Numbered from the stretch's first letter, positions 14,265 to 23,890 are shown. The stretch is 64,000 nucleotides of DNA from Xylocopa sonorina (GCF_050948175.1 NW_027490173.1:248001-312000); one strand, 5' to 3'. Numbers and translations: made by a program. The notes: generated by a model from the letters alone, not told the origin.

Positions 14265-15459
14265 AATGCTGCTTAGATCGCGATGTCGCATCTCATTTCT
14301 ATGTTTCGTGATAAGTTATAATATACACTGCGAGGTGTTATGTACACCTCGTATACACTTCAAAAGAATGTAAATGCGACACTTCCTTGCTAGGAAATAG
14401 TGTATTCAGATGTCTACGTATCGTAGCAATAGAGTTCTAATGCTACATAAATCTCGATATCGCATCTCATTTATGTGTTTCGTGATAAGATATAATATTC
14501 ATCGCGAAGTGTCATGTACACCTCGTATTCACTTCAAAAGAATGTAAGTGCGACACTTCCATGCTAGGAAATAGCGTCTGCAGATGTCTACGCGTCGAGG
14601 CAATAAGGTTCTAATGCTTCTTAGATCGCGATATCGCATCTCATTTCTATGTTTCGTGATAAGTTATAATATTCATTCCAAAGTGTCATGTATACCTCGA
14701 ATTCACTTGAAAAGAATCTAAATGCGACATTTCCATGCTAGGAAATAGCCCTTGCAGATATCTCCGCATTGAGGCAGTAGAGTCCTAATGCTTCTTAAAA
14801 CGAGATGTCGCATTTCATTTCTATGTTTCGTGATATAATATAATATTCATTGCGAAGTGTCATGCATACCTCCTGTTCACTCCAAACGAATGTAAATGCG
14901 ACACTTCCTTCCTAGGAAATAGCGTTTGCAGATGTCTACGTATCGTAGCAATAGTGTTCTAATGCTTCTCAAAACGCGATATCGCATCTCATTTCTATGC
15001 TTCATGATAAGATATAATATTCATTGCGAAGTGTCATGTGTACCTCGTATTCACTCCAAACGAATGTCTATGAGACACTTCCTTGCTAGGAAATAGCCTG
15101 TTCAGATGTCTACGTATCGTAGCGATAGAGTTCTAATGCTTCTTTAAACGCGATATCGCATCTCTCTCCTATGTTGCATGATAAGATATAATATTCATTA
15201 CGAAGTGTTACGTATACCTCGTATTCACTTCAATAGAATGTAAATGCGACACTTCCATGCTAGGAAATAGCGTTTGCAGGTGTCTCCGCATCGAGGCCAT
15301 AGAGTTCTAATGCTTCTTAAGACGCGATATCGCATCTCACTTATATGTTACATGATAAGATATAATATTCATTGCGAAGTGTCATGTATACCTCGTATTC
15401 TCTCCAAACGAATGTAAATGCGTCACTTCCTTGCTAGGAAATGGCGTATTCAGATGTCT

Positions 15460-15559
15460 NNNNNNNNNNNNNNNNNNNNNNNNNNNNNNNNNNNNNNNNN
15501 NNNNNNNNNNNNNNNNNNNNNNNNNNNNNNNNNNNNNNNNNNNNNNNNNNNNNNNNNNN
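15460..15559. other. Assembly gap of 100 N
   Basis: Exactly 100 unknown bases, which is the usual placeholder for a gap of unknown size. Both sides are satellite in the same orientation. The left side is HOR-type sequence and the right side is the diverged type, so an unknown amount of array may be missing and the transition between the two types is not observed. Confidence 0.99.
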
Positions 15560-16709
15560 AATATTCATTGCGGATTGCCATGTATATGTCGTATACACTT
15601 AAAATGAATGTAAATGCGACACTTCCTTTCTAGGAAATAGCGTTTCCAGATGTCTACGTATCGTAGCAGTAGAGTTCTAATGTTACCTGAAACGCGATAT
15701 CGCATCTCATTTCTATGTTTCATGCTTAGATATAATATTCATTGCGAAATGTCATGTACATCTCGCTTACACTTCAATTGGATGTAAATTGCGATACTTC
15801 CTTGCTAGGAAATAGCATTTGCAGATGTCTAAGTATCGGAGCAATAGTGTTCTAATGCTTCTCAGAACGCGATATCGCATCTCATTTCTATGTCTCATGA
15901 TAAGATATAGCATTCATTGCGGAGTGTCATATATATCCCGCAATCTCTTCAAACGAATGTAAATGCGACACTTCCTTGCTAGGAAGTAGCCTTTGCAGAT
16001 GTCTACGTATCGAAGCAATAGTGTTCTGATGCTTCTTAAATCGCCATATCGCATCTCGTTTCTATGTTTCGTGATAAGATATAATATTCATTGCGAAGTG
16101 ACATGTATACCTCGCATACACTTGAACTGAATGTAAATGCGACACTTCCTTGCTAGGAAATAGCGTTTGCAGATGTCTCTGTGTCGAAGCAATAGTGTCC
16201 TAATGCTTCTTAAATCGCTATATCGCATCTCATTTCTATGTTTCACGATAAGATATAATATTCACTGCGAAGTGTCATGGATACCTCATACTCACTTCAA
16301 AAGAATGTAAATGCGACACTTCCCTTCTAGGAAGTAGCGTTTGCAGATGTCTACGTATCGAAGCAATAGATTTCTAATGCTTCTTAAATGGTCATATCGC
16401 ATCTCATTTCCATGTTTCACGATAAGATATAATATTCATTGCGAAGTGTCATGTATACCTCGTATTCCCTTCAAAAGAATGTCAATGCGACACTTCCTTG
16501 GTAGGAAGTAGCGTTTACAGATGTCTACGTATCGAAGCAATAGAGTTCTAATGCTTCTTAAGACAGGATATCGCATCTCATTTCTATGTTTCATGATAAG
16601 ATGTAATATTCATTGCGATGTGTTATGTATACCTCACATACACTTCCAATGAATGTAAATGCGACACTTCCTTGATACGAAATAGCGATTGCATATGTCT
16701 ACGTATAGT
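15560..16709 (+). repeat. Diverged forward satellite between gap and solo LTR
   Basis: About six and a half monomers in forward orientation. They differ from each other and from the HOR domain at many positions (for example GTATCGAAGCAATAG in place of GTATCGTAGCAATAG), with no obvious higher-order period. The last monomer is interrupted inside its TCTACGTAT segment by the solo LTR. I see nothing else in this stretch. Confidence 0.93.
16706..16709. repeat. Target site duplication, left copy (ATAG)
   Basis: ATAG immediately left of the LTR is repeated at 18287-18290 immediately right of it. Removing the LTR and one ATAG restores a normal-length satellite monomer across the site, which confirms the insertion boundaries and a 4-bp duplication. 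Confidence 0.85.
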
Positions 16710-18286
16710 GTAACGTCTCGCGTACTGCCTTCCATCCCCCAGCGCCTCCCACAGCATCCGGCAGCGACGTACTCATCGTCAGCTGCACCTAAGCACACGG
16801 GACGAGCGCCACCACAACCGAACATACACCACGTCCGCCGAGCCAAGACTGCTATCAAGGTACGAAGACCTAGGAGTTCGACCGATCGACCGTGTGACAA
16901 CGTGCAGCATTTCCAAAGCCAGGAAAGATGCAGCATCCAACCAGACGACTGGACCACTGGGCACAGCAGCGAATCACCTACACCATTACAGCGTTATTCC
17001 TATTTCCAAAGTATATATTCGTAAATCGTACTCTAGATCTAAGTACTCGACACATACATTGTACATACGCAAACAACACACACATAGCTTCAAAGATCAA
17101 CGTAAATATCTATAATTTTAAGTTGCGATACGCTCGAGCGGGCGTCCGACGCGCGCGGCTCACGCGTAACGCGAGCCGCGGCCCACTCCGACCGGCCGCC
17201 CCACTGCGCGGGCCGAGCGGCCACCCCACTCCGGGCTCCAGCGACTCGCGCGCCACGCGACCTAAGGAGGTCGCGGACCCGCGATCGGAGAGTCAGTCTT
17301 CTCCGAGCCTCGTTCCAAGCTTTCTTCATTAGACAGCTCTAATGCCTACGGGCTATTATCCACCTTAGTCAGAGCTGTTCGTAATTCTATTCTAAATTCA
17401 AGTTCAATTCCAATCATCCAGTCTAGTTCTAATTCCAATTCTAAACAATTAAGTCTAATTTTAACTTAGTCTTAGGGAAAGTACAGTGTAAGCTTAGGAT
17501 TAACTTAGAATATACTTTGATTTTACCTCCTAACTACTAGTTCAGTTATTGATAATTTTTATTAACTTCATTCTTATCCTGCGAGTTCTTCCACGAGTCA
17601 ACGCGTGGATATTTTACATTCAATCCAATCGTTAGTCGATCATTGGTAATCAGCTGGTTAGAGCGGACCGCCGCTTAGCTTCGCTGACCCATACGTGAGA
17701 CTGCGTGCAGATAACGCCGACGTTTCACTCTCTGGACCGACAGGCTAGAGCGGACCGCCGCTTACCCGAGTCGTATCTAGTCTGCTGAAATTAGACGCGA
17801 ATGTGCAGTAATACGAAGCGAAAGGCTCGACCTGCTGGAAGGAAGAACTTCCTACGCCGTCTCGTACGTGAATACGTGGGCACCAAAGCCTTACCGTCGA
17901 TCAGTGCATCCGCCACCGTCCTCGTGGCTTTTCAACGATCCACGCCGACAACCTTATCCGATCCAGGGAAGCCGAACATTGCTGAATCCCAGCAACGCTG
18001 GGCGCTCATCCCTTTGGCCATTCAGCCTCGCAGTCCTTACGCAGCATCGATACCAGACTACGATCCACGGAAGCAGAGATATCTCAAGAAAGAATATTGA
18101 TTTGTTCGCTATCAAGACGGCAAAGGTAGGATTTTTCCACATTTACAGCGTTAGCGTGTTCCTAAAAGCGTTCGTTGTCCCACGGAAAGAACCCGGCATT
18201 AGTCGCAATTAAGCGAGCCGTTTCCGCGAATTGGCTGCGTGTCGTCTCCGAGTAAAGCGGAAATTTTCCACCCTCGTGACGTGACA
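16710..18286 (+). mobile_element. Solo LTR of a Ty3/Gypsy-like element (1577 bp)
   Basis: Starts TGTAACGTC and ends GACGTGACA, so the tips form the imperfect inverted repeat TGT-ACG / CGT-ACA, and it is flanked by ATAG duplications. It is homologous to the 3' LTR at 23500-25078: nearly equal length, the same tip, the shared AAGTTGCG (17120), a GAGGTCGC region near 17270, a GGAAGAA...CTCGT block near 17838-17866, and an AAAG|GT splice-donor-like site (GT at 18126). Nucleotide identity looks patchy, so it is an older or different subfamily. Internally it has a CpG-rich segment around 17130-17290 and an 87-bp-spaced duplication of GAGCGGACCGCCGCTTA (17661 and 17748). There is no internal region, so it probably arose by LTR-LTR recombination. 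Open frames inside (for example 17801-18100) are not supported as genes. Confidence 0.85.
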
Positions 18287-20528
18287 ATAGAAGCCATGAA
18301 GTTCTAATGCTTGTTAAGACGCGATATCGCATCTCACTCCTACGTTTCACGATAAGATATAATATTCATTGCGAAGTGTCATGTATACCTTGTATTCACT
18401 TGAAAAGAATGTAAATGCGTCACTTCCATGCTAGGAAATAGCGTTTGCAGATGTCTACGTATCGTAGCAATAGAGTTCTAATGCTTCTCAAATCGCGATG
18501 TCGCATCTCATTTCTATGCTTCATGTTAAGATATAATATTCATTGCGAAGTGTCATGTATACCTCGCATACACTTAAAATGAATGTAAATGCGGCACTTC
18601 CTTGCTAGGAATTAGCGTTTGCAGATGTCTACGTATCGAAGCAATAGATTTCTAAAAGCTTGCTAATTCGCGATAACGCATCTCATATTTATGTTTCATG
18701 ATAATATATAATATTCATTGCGAAGTGTCATGTATACCTCGCATACACTTCAAAAGAATGTAAATGCGACATTCTTGCTAGGAAATAGCGTTTCCAAATG
18801 TCTACGTACCGAAACAATAGTGTTCTAATGCTTATTAGAACGACATGTCGCATATATTTCTGTGTTTCATGATAAGATATAATATCCATTGCGAAGTGTC
18901 ACTTATACCTCGTATTCACTTCAAATGATTGTAAATGCGACACTTCCTTCCTAGGAAATAGCGTCTCCAGATATCTACGTATCGTAGCAATAGAGCTCTA
19001 ATGCATCTTAAAACGCGATATCGCATCTCATTTCTATGTTTCGTGATAAGATATAATATTCATTGCGAAGTGTCATGCATACCTCGTATTCAATTCAAAA
19101 GAATGTAAATGCGACACTTCCTTGCGAGGAAATAGCGGTTCCAGATGTCAGCGTATCGAAACAATAGTGTTCTAATGCTTATTAGAACGACATGTCGCAT
19201 ATATTTCTATGTTTCATGATAAGATATAATATCCATTGCGAAGTGTCACTTATACCTCGTATTCACTTCAAATGATTGTAAATGCGACACTTCCTTGCTA
19301 AGAAATAGCGTTTGCAGATATCTACGTATCGTAGCAATAGAGCTCTAATGCATCTTAAAACGCGATATCGCATCTCATTTCTATGTTTCGTGATAAGATA
19401 TAATATTCATTGCGAAGTGTCATGCATACCTCGTATTCAATTCAAAAGAATGTAAATGCGACACTTCCTTGCGAGGAAATAGCGGTTCCAGATGTCAGCG
19501 TATCGAAACAATAGTGTTCTAATGCTTATTAGAACGACATGTCGCATATATTTCTATGTTTCATGATAAGATATAATATCCATTGCGAAGTGTCACTTAT
19601 ACCTCGTATTCACTTCAAATGATTGTAAATGCGACACTTCCTTGCTAAGAAATAGCGTTTGCAGTTGTCTACTTGTCGAAGCAATAGAGTTCTAATGCTT
19701 CTTAAAGCGCGATATCGCATCTCATTTCTATGTTTCATGACAAGATATAATATCCATTGCGAAGTGTCACGTATACCTCGTATTCACTTCAAAAGAAAGT
19801 AAATGCGACACTTCCATGCTAGGAAATAGCGTTTGCAGATGTCTACGTATCGTAGCAATAGTGTTCTAATACCGCTTAAAATGCGATATCGCATCTCATT
19901 TCTATGTTTCATGATAAGATATAATATTCATTGCGAAGTGTCATGTATACCTCGTACTCACTTCAAAAGAATGTAAGTCCGACACCTCCTTGCTAGGAAA
20001 TAGCGTTTGCACATGTCTACGTATCCAAGCAATAGAGTTCTAATGCTTCTTAAGACGTGATATCGCATCTCATTCCTATGTTTCATGACAAGATATAATA
20101 TCCATTGCGAAGTGTCATGTATACTTCGTATTCACTTCTAAAGAATGTAAATGCGACACTTCCTTGCTAGGGAATAGCGTTTGCACATGTCTACGTATCG
20201 AAGCAATTGAGTTCTATTGCTCCTTAAAACGCTATATCGCATCTCGTTTCTATGTTTTATGATGAGATATAATATCTATTGCGAAGTGTCATGTATACCC
20301 CGCATTCACTTCAAAAGAATGTAAATGCGACACTTCCTTGCTAGGAAGTAGCGTTTGCAGATGTCTACGTATCGAAGCAATTGTGTTCTAATGCTTCTTA
20401 TATCGTCATACCGCTTCTGATATCTACGTTTCTTGACAAGATATAATATTCATTGGGAAGTGTCATGTATATCTCGTCTATACTTCAAATGAATGTAAAT
20501 GCGGCACTTCCTTGCTAGGAAATAGCAA
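18287..20528 (+). repeat. Diverged forward satellite between solo LTR and Gypsy element
   Basis: The array resumes with the second ATAG and runs to a break after phase ~137 (CTAGGAAATAGC). Monomers are heterogeneous. Near 20400 a distinctive monomer with TCTTATATCGTCATACCGC appears; the same variant recurs far to the right, near 52645, 54735, 55255 and 55430. No gene is seen. Confidence 0.93.
18827..19640 (+). repeat. Local dimer repeat in diverged satellite (347 bp period)
   Basis: The variant AATGCTTATTAGAACGACATG occurs at 18827, 19174 and 19521, that is, every 347 bp. Between occurrences the partner monomer (GCATCTTAAAACGCG type) also repeats. This is a small recent two-monomer amplification of about two and a half copies within otherwise diverged sequence. 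Confidence 0.85.
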
Positions 20529-20579
20529 GTGTTATTCAGCCTCCTGGGATACGAATAATTTGTTCGCCAGGACGTGACA
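20529..20579 (+). repeat. 5' LTR remnant (last 51 bp of LTR)
   Basis: GTGTTATTCAGCCTCCTGGG and the following bases through CAGGACGTGACA match the 3' end of the LTR at 25028-25078. About 1.53 kb of the LTR, including its promoter region, is missing on the left, where the sequence passes directly into forward satellite at phase ~137. The copy therefore lacks its own 5' promoter. Confidence 0.93.
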
Positions 20580-20586
20580 AAGTTTC

Positions 20587-20604
20587 TGGTGACAGCGGTG
20601 GGAT
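20587..20604 (+). other. Candidate primer binding site
   Basis: TGGTGACAGCGGTGGGAT begins 7 bases after the LTR end (GTGACA at 20574-20579). A TGG start fits pairing with the CCA tail of a tRNA. The sequence resembles the tRNA-Ser-type sites known in some insect Gypsy elements, but I cannot align it to a specific tRNA here, so the primer identity is an inference. Confidence 0.6.
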
Positions 20605-20654
20605 ATTCGCGTATAACTTATCGGAAATTCTGCTGAATAAGTGTACGAACAGCC

Positions 20655-21860
20655 ATGGCAACGCGCACGCCGACAAAGCGAACGCGGCTTCAGGTACAGA
20701 AGGACGCCGCCGCAACCGAATCCGATACTCACCGAACGTTAGGTTTTCACGATGCTCTCGCAAACGACGCCGCCGGACCTTCAGACGATAATACGGATGA
20801 AGAACAGGCGATCGCTACGTTAAATCGCCAAATAGATTTCATGCGTCGGGAATTGGAATCCTTACGCGCGGCACAATCCGCAAACGCCGACACTATCTCT
20901 TTCGGAACTCCGCACCTGCAACCGACACGTAGCTCAGGGTCTGATTCACCAAACTCCCAACCAGATAGGCTTATTTTTCGCGAAGCAATAGATAGCATCC
21001 CTATATTTGATGGCAAAAACTTGCCAATATTACAGTTCGTGCGGGCCTGTAAACGGGCGAGGGAGTTGATTTCGCCCGAAGGAGAACCGTCGTTCACCAA
21101 ACTCATTGTCAATCGTTTACGCGGCCGTGCATATCTGGCCGTAGAGGACGAGCAATGCTCTTCGGTCGGACAACTGACCGATATTCTACGAGCCGCATTC
21201 GAAAATACAAAGTCAACCGACCATTACAGGGGCGAACTAACTAATACTTTCATGCGCCCAGGAGAACATATCCTCGATTTCATAGGTAGAATTAAAGACC
21301 TACGTAACGCAGCAATCGACTGCGAACGATTCGATTCCGCCGAATTAGTAAATTCACGTTCCGGAATAGACGCGCTTACGCTTAGGTGTTTTTGCGACGG
21401 GCTTATCCCGGAAATTCGACATTCCATGAACACGCGATTGTACGAAACATACGCGGACGCGTTCGCTCACGCTAAGGAGTTGTACAGGCGACACGAATTA
21501 GACAAAGAGAGACTCTTCTCGTCGCGTCCCCGTACGGAAAATTTTCACTTCGAGCGCCGGCAAGAAACGGTTTGCGCTCGTTGTAATAGTCGCGGTCATG
21601 CCACTCGCGACTGCAAGTACGCAAGTCATAGACCGTCAGTCACGTACCCACGGGAAGAAACCCCGAGGTATCCTCGACAGGAACGACCGCTTGTAACGGG
21701 ACCTCCGCGCGGTCAGTACGCACCGCCCGATCGACGGGATATCGTTTGTAGGTACTGCCGAAACCTGGGACATAGCATAGACGAATGTCGAAAGCGACAA
21801 TTTAATAATGTCGGAAATAACGTTTCGAACACAGATCGCGAAAGGAGTATATTTCGGTGA
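20655..21860 (+). CDS. Gag polyprotein of Ty3/Gypsy element, intact
   Basis: A 401-residue Gag, the structural protein that would assemble the cytoplasmic particle and package element RNA. The start is a strong ATG context (G at -3, G at +4) 75 bp after the LTR remnant. Residues ~48-75 are charged and heptad-like and may form a coiled coil. Residues ~113-285 hold a typical Gypsy Gag core beginning with the IPIFDGKN motif, followed by a segment rich in conserved hydrophobic positions. Two zinc knuckles of the CX2CX4HX4C type are complete: C307-C310-H315-C320 and C365-C368-H373-C378, with a basic, proline-rich linker between. There is no internal stop or frameshift. It overlaps the next open frame by 53 bp; because protease is deleted there, that overlap is a deletion junction and not a normal gag-pol frameshift site. 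Confidence is high for family, low for present-day expression. Confidence 0.92.
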   Translation: MATRTPTKRTRLQVQKDAAATESDTHRTLGFHDALANDAAGPSDDNTDEEQAIATLNRQIDFMRRELESLRAAQSANADTISFGTPHLQPTRSSGSDSPNSQPDRLIFREAIDSIPIFDGKNLPILQFVRACKRARELISPEGEPSFTKLIVNRLRGRAYLAVEDEQCSSVGQLTDILRAAFENTKSTDHYRGELTNTFMRPGEHILDFIGRIKDLRNAAIDCERFDSAELVNSRSGIDALTLRCFCDGLIPEIRHSMNTRLYETYADAFAHAKELYRRHELDKERLFSSRPRTENFHFERRQETVCARCNSRGHATRDCKYASHRPSVTYPREETPRYPRQERPLVTGPPRGQYAPPDRRDIVCRYCRNLGHSIDECRKRQFNNVGNNVSNTDRERSIFR

Positions 21861-22437
21861 TGCTATCGTTAAAGTGCGAAACGGCCATGCGATAGCACGC
21901 ATAATTAATGCGACCGATACCGAGATCGAGATCGCGGTGCCCAGAATTCATCTGGACCCGCTTCCCGTTCTCGAATCGCTGAAACGAGAACCAGCGTTAT
22001 ATTCGTTATTTACGAATACTTCTAAATCCACTGTTCCTAATACAAAAATCAATACTACATCCACTGTTTCTAATACAAAAATGAATACTAAATCCACTGT
22101 TTCAAGCATGCCTACTAATTCTACTAATACTAAATCCACTGTTTCCAGCATGCCTACTAATCCAATTAATACTAAATCCACTGTCTCAAGCATGCGTACT
22201 AACTCGACTAATTCCAAATCCACTGTATCCACTCTAAAACGAGTATTCCCAAATCCCACTGTATCTTATGCTAACATTGTTTCAAAATCCACTTCAAATT
22301 CTACGAATTCCAACGAAAATCTCTTACCATCGTCACGCGATATTCAACACAAAGTTTCCAATCATGATAAATCTTCCAATAACAACCTCAAAATCCACAA
22401 AAATTTTTTCAAGTGCCATCGAAGGTACGCAACGTAA
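21808..22437 (+). pseudogene. Pol remnant: post-protease segment with expanded repeats
   Basis: A 209-residue open frame in the +1 frame relative to gag. Residues ~5-55 resemble the short conserved segment that lies between protease and reverse transcriptase in Gypsy Pol (the GVYFGDAIV and ARIINATD stretches, then VPRIHLDPL). No protease DTG-type active-site motif precedes it, so the protease has been deleted at the join with gag. Residues ~72-142 are low complexity, Ser/Thr/Asn-rich and built from tandem 14-residue units. The frame ends shortly after a six-T run at 22404-22409, where the frame of the downstream Pol piece continues; a slippage indel at that run is a plausible cause. It is better read as broken pol than as a separate gene. 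Confidence 0.7.
22084..22230 (+). repeat. 42-bp coding minisatellite inside pol remnant
   Basis: Units begin AATACTAAATCCACTGT at 22084, 22126 and 22168, with a partial unit from 22210. Each is 42 bp (14 codons, reading NTKSTVSSM...), so length changes keep the frame. The preceding bases from about 22020 contain shorter, degenerate versions of the same TCCACTGTTTC motif. Confidence 0.9.
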
Positions 22438-23305
22438 CTTAAACATCCGCGCGAAAGATACACAAAATAAACCTCTTCTCAAAAGCGATAGCGAACGACA
22501 CTCGAAACGCGACACTCCGCGCGCCACTCAAAATGTAACGCGACCTCAAAGCCGATTCGACGAAATAGTCGCGTCACTCCGTCTAGATCATCTAAACAGC
22601 GAAGAAAGAAATAATATATACAAACTGATTTCTAACAATCAAGATTTATTCCATCTCCCAGGCGATAAATTAGGATTTACCAATGTAACCGAGCACCGCA
22701 TTCCAACGATAAACGATCAGCCAATAAACGTGAAACAATACCGCTTCCCGCCGATACACAAGGAAGAAATACAACGTCAAATAGATCAATTATTAGAAAA
22801 CGAATCGTACGCCGCGTATTTAGATGAACTCAACGATAGAATACGTACTTCACAAGAAATAGCGAAAACAAACTTAGACTGTGCAAAAACACGCCCTAAA
22901 TTCTATTACGATAAGAAACTTAATGTAAAGGATTTCCAAATCGGACAATGGGTTTATTTGCTCCGCGAACCACTTAGACATAAATTCGATTCTCAATACA
23001 CAGGCCCATATAAGATCTTGGAGATTCTACCTAACAATAATGTAAAAATGAATGTTAAGGGGAGGCACAAGATTGTGCATACAAATAAATTAAAAAATTG
23101 TAAGCGCCTACAAACGATGAATGCACGTATGAGAGTTCGATCGAATGTAGGAGACAGTGAAAAGTGTAAGTCGAAATCAAAAACTGAAAATCTTAATGAA
23201 CAAAGAGTAAAAGAATCGGTGACAGTGACAAACGAACAAAGTGCACCACAGAAGAAAAGTGCAACCAAACAGAGTGCAGCCGTAGCAGCACAACATACGC
23301 AGAGA

Positions 23306-23377
23306 CCACAGCATCCACGAGACGAGAGCCCACAGCATCCACGAGATGATAGACCACAGCATCCACGAGATGAGAGC
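23306..23377 (+). repeat. Three 24-bp tandem repeats in pol tail
   Basis: CCACAGCATCCACGAGA begins units at 23306, 23330 and 23354, encoding PQHPRD(E/D) repeats. The 24-bp period preserves reading frame. They lie in the tail after the integrase C-terminus and just upstream of the polypurine tract. Confidence 0.9.
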
Positions 23378-23460
23378 AGCATACACGCCAAGGAGGACCA
23401 ATCTCCACCACAGCACACGAAACGAGTAGCATCCCACATCGAGGCCACATCAGTCCAGAG

Positions 23461-23499
23461 ATTTCGCCATAGGCGAAATTCTTTTTCTAAGGGGGAAGG
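23461..23499 (+). other. Hairpin plus polypurine tract at 3' LTR boundary
   Basis: ATTTCGCC (23461-23468) and GGCGAAAT (23472-23479) form a perfect 8-bp hairpin with loop ATA. Ten bases further, AAGGGGGAAGG (23489-23499) is an uninterrupted purine run ending exactly where the LTR begins (TGTGACG at 23500). This is the expected position and composition of the plus-strand primer tract. The role of the hairpin is unknown. Confidence 0.75.
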
Positions 23500-23639
23500 T
23501 GTGACGTCAGGCGTGCCGCCTGCCACCCTCTCAACGCACCACAGCAACCACCCTCACGCGCCTGCACCACAGGCAACACCCAGGCGCAACTCGCCGTCTG
23601 ACTCAGGCCAAGGGCTACGACCATCGACTCGCTCGCACC

Positions 23640-23890
23640 CGCAGAGGTGCTCGCCGTCTCTCTCACTCCAAGGGACCTACCCTCCGTCTCACTCGCACCC
23701 GCAGAGGTGTTCGCCACCTCTCTCGCTCCAAGGGCAACACACTCTGTCCCACTCGCACCGAGGACCTCGTGCGCCATCTCGCTCGCACCAAGGACCATGT
23801 GCGCTGTCTCGCTCCCACTCAAGGAGTCATCCACCGTCTCACTCTTACCTGCAGTGAAACTCGCCCTCTCGCTCACTCCAGGGACGTACC
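23640..23890 (+). repeat. ~30-bp degenerate tandem repeats in LTR U3
   Basis: About eight imperfect units built around C(T)CTCGCTC-CACC-AAGGA, for example TCTCGCTCGCACCAAGGACC followed by TCTCGCTCCCACTCAAGGAG. The period is near 30 bp and therefore frame-preserving. The reverse-oriented LTR at 40345-41087 has related units near 40850-40960. Such repeats near the start of an LTR are candidate enhancer or spacing elements; function is inferred only from position. Confidence 0.7.

Larger units (their letters stand above)
1..15459 (+). repeat. 174-bp satellite array, forward orientation, HOR-rich domain
   Basis: Head-to-tail copies of a 174-bp monomer. Taking phase 1 at the recurrent AATGCT (positions 1, 175, 349), each monomer carries the 10-bp palindrome GCGATATCGC at phases 16-25, a GATATAATATTCATTGCG segment near 51-68, TACCTCGTATTCAC near 81-94 and a TTCCT-tgct-AGGAA dyad at 119-132. 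The strand given is arbitrary and only defines this orientation as forward. Spacing is very regular, with indels mostly of whole monomers. The array is already running at base 1, so it extends beyond the window. No gene is supported inside it: the open frames seen on either strand reflect the monomer length being 58 codons. Confidence 0.97.
22268..23857 (+). pseudogene. Pol remnant: RT lead-in fused to integrase C-terminus, running into LTR
   Basis: A 529-codon frame. Residues ~96-178 match the segment just before the RT core in Gypsy Pol (LRLDHLN, then DLFHLPGDKLG, then PPIHKEEIQRQIDQLLEN). At residue ~179 it jumps in frame to the integrase C-terminal region (SYAAYLDELNDRIR, KFYYDKK, then a GPYKILEIL segment at ~246-254). 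The palm, the YXDD-bearing core, RNase H and the integrase DDE core are all missing, equivalent to roughly 2 kb of a normal pol. Residues ~280-405 are a low-complexity tail with three PQHPRD repeats. From residue ~411 the frame crosses the polypurine tract and is encoded by the 3' LTR, giving a Ser/His/Pro-rich end. Catalytically dead. Confidence 0.85.

Noticed and set aside
1..15459. CRISPR-like regular repeats
   Set aside because: Repeats are contiguous 174-bp monomers with no unique spacers and no cas genes; the surrounding elements are eukaryotic.
16634..17332. Overlapping open frames on both strands in the solo LTR
   Set aside because: They overlap each other in several frames, follow CpG-rich LTR sequence and match no protein family I recognise.
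17801..18100. 99-codon frame in the solo LTR resembling a frame in the 3' LTR
   Set aside because: Similarity is limited to a short AGRKN stretch, and the counterpart starting at 24677 begins with TTG, not ATG; likely conserved nucleotides and not a protein.
21808..21860. Programmed gag-pol frameshift overlap
   Set aside because: The downstream frame lacks protease at the junction and the offset is +1, so the overlap is more simply a deletion join than a slippage site.
22993..23547. 184-codon frame on the minus strand of the Gypsy element
   Set aside because: It is the antisense shadow of the integrase C-terminal and low-complexity pol tail, Cys/Leu/Trp-rich because of the repeats.
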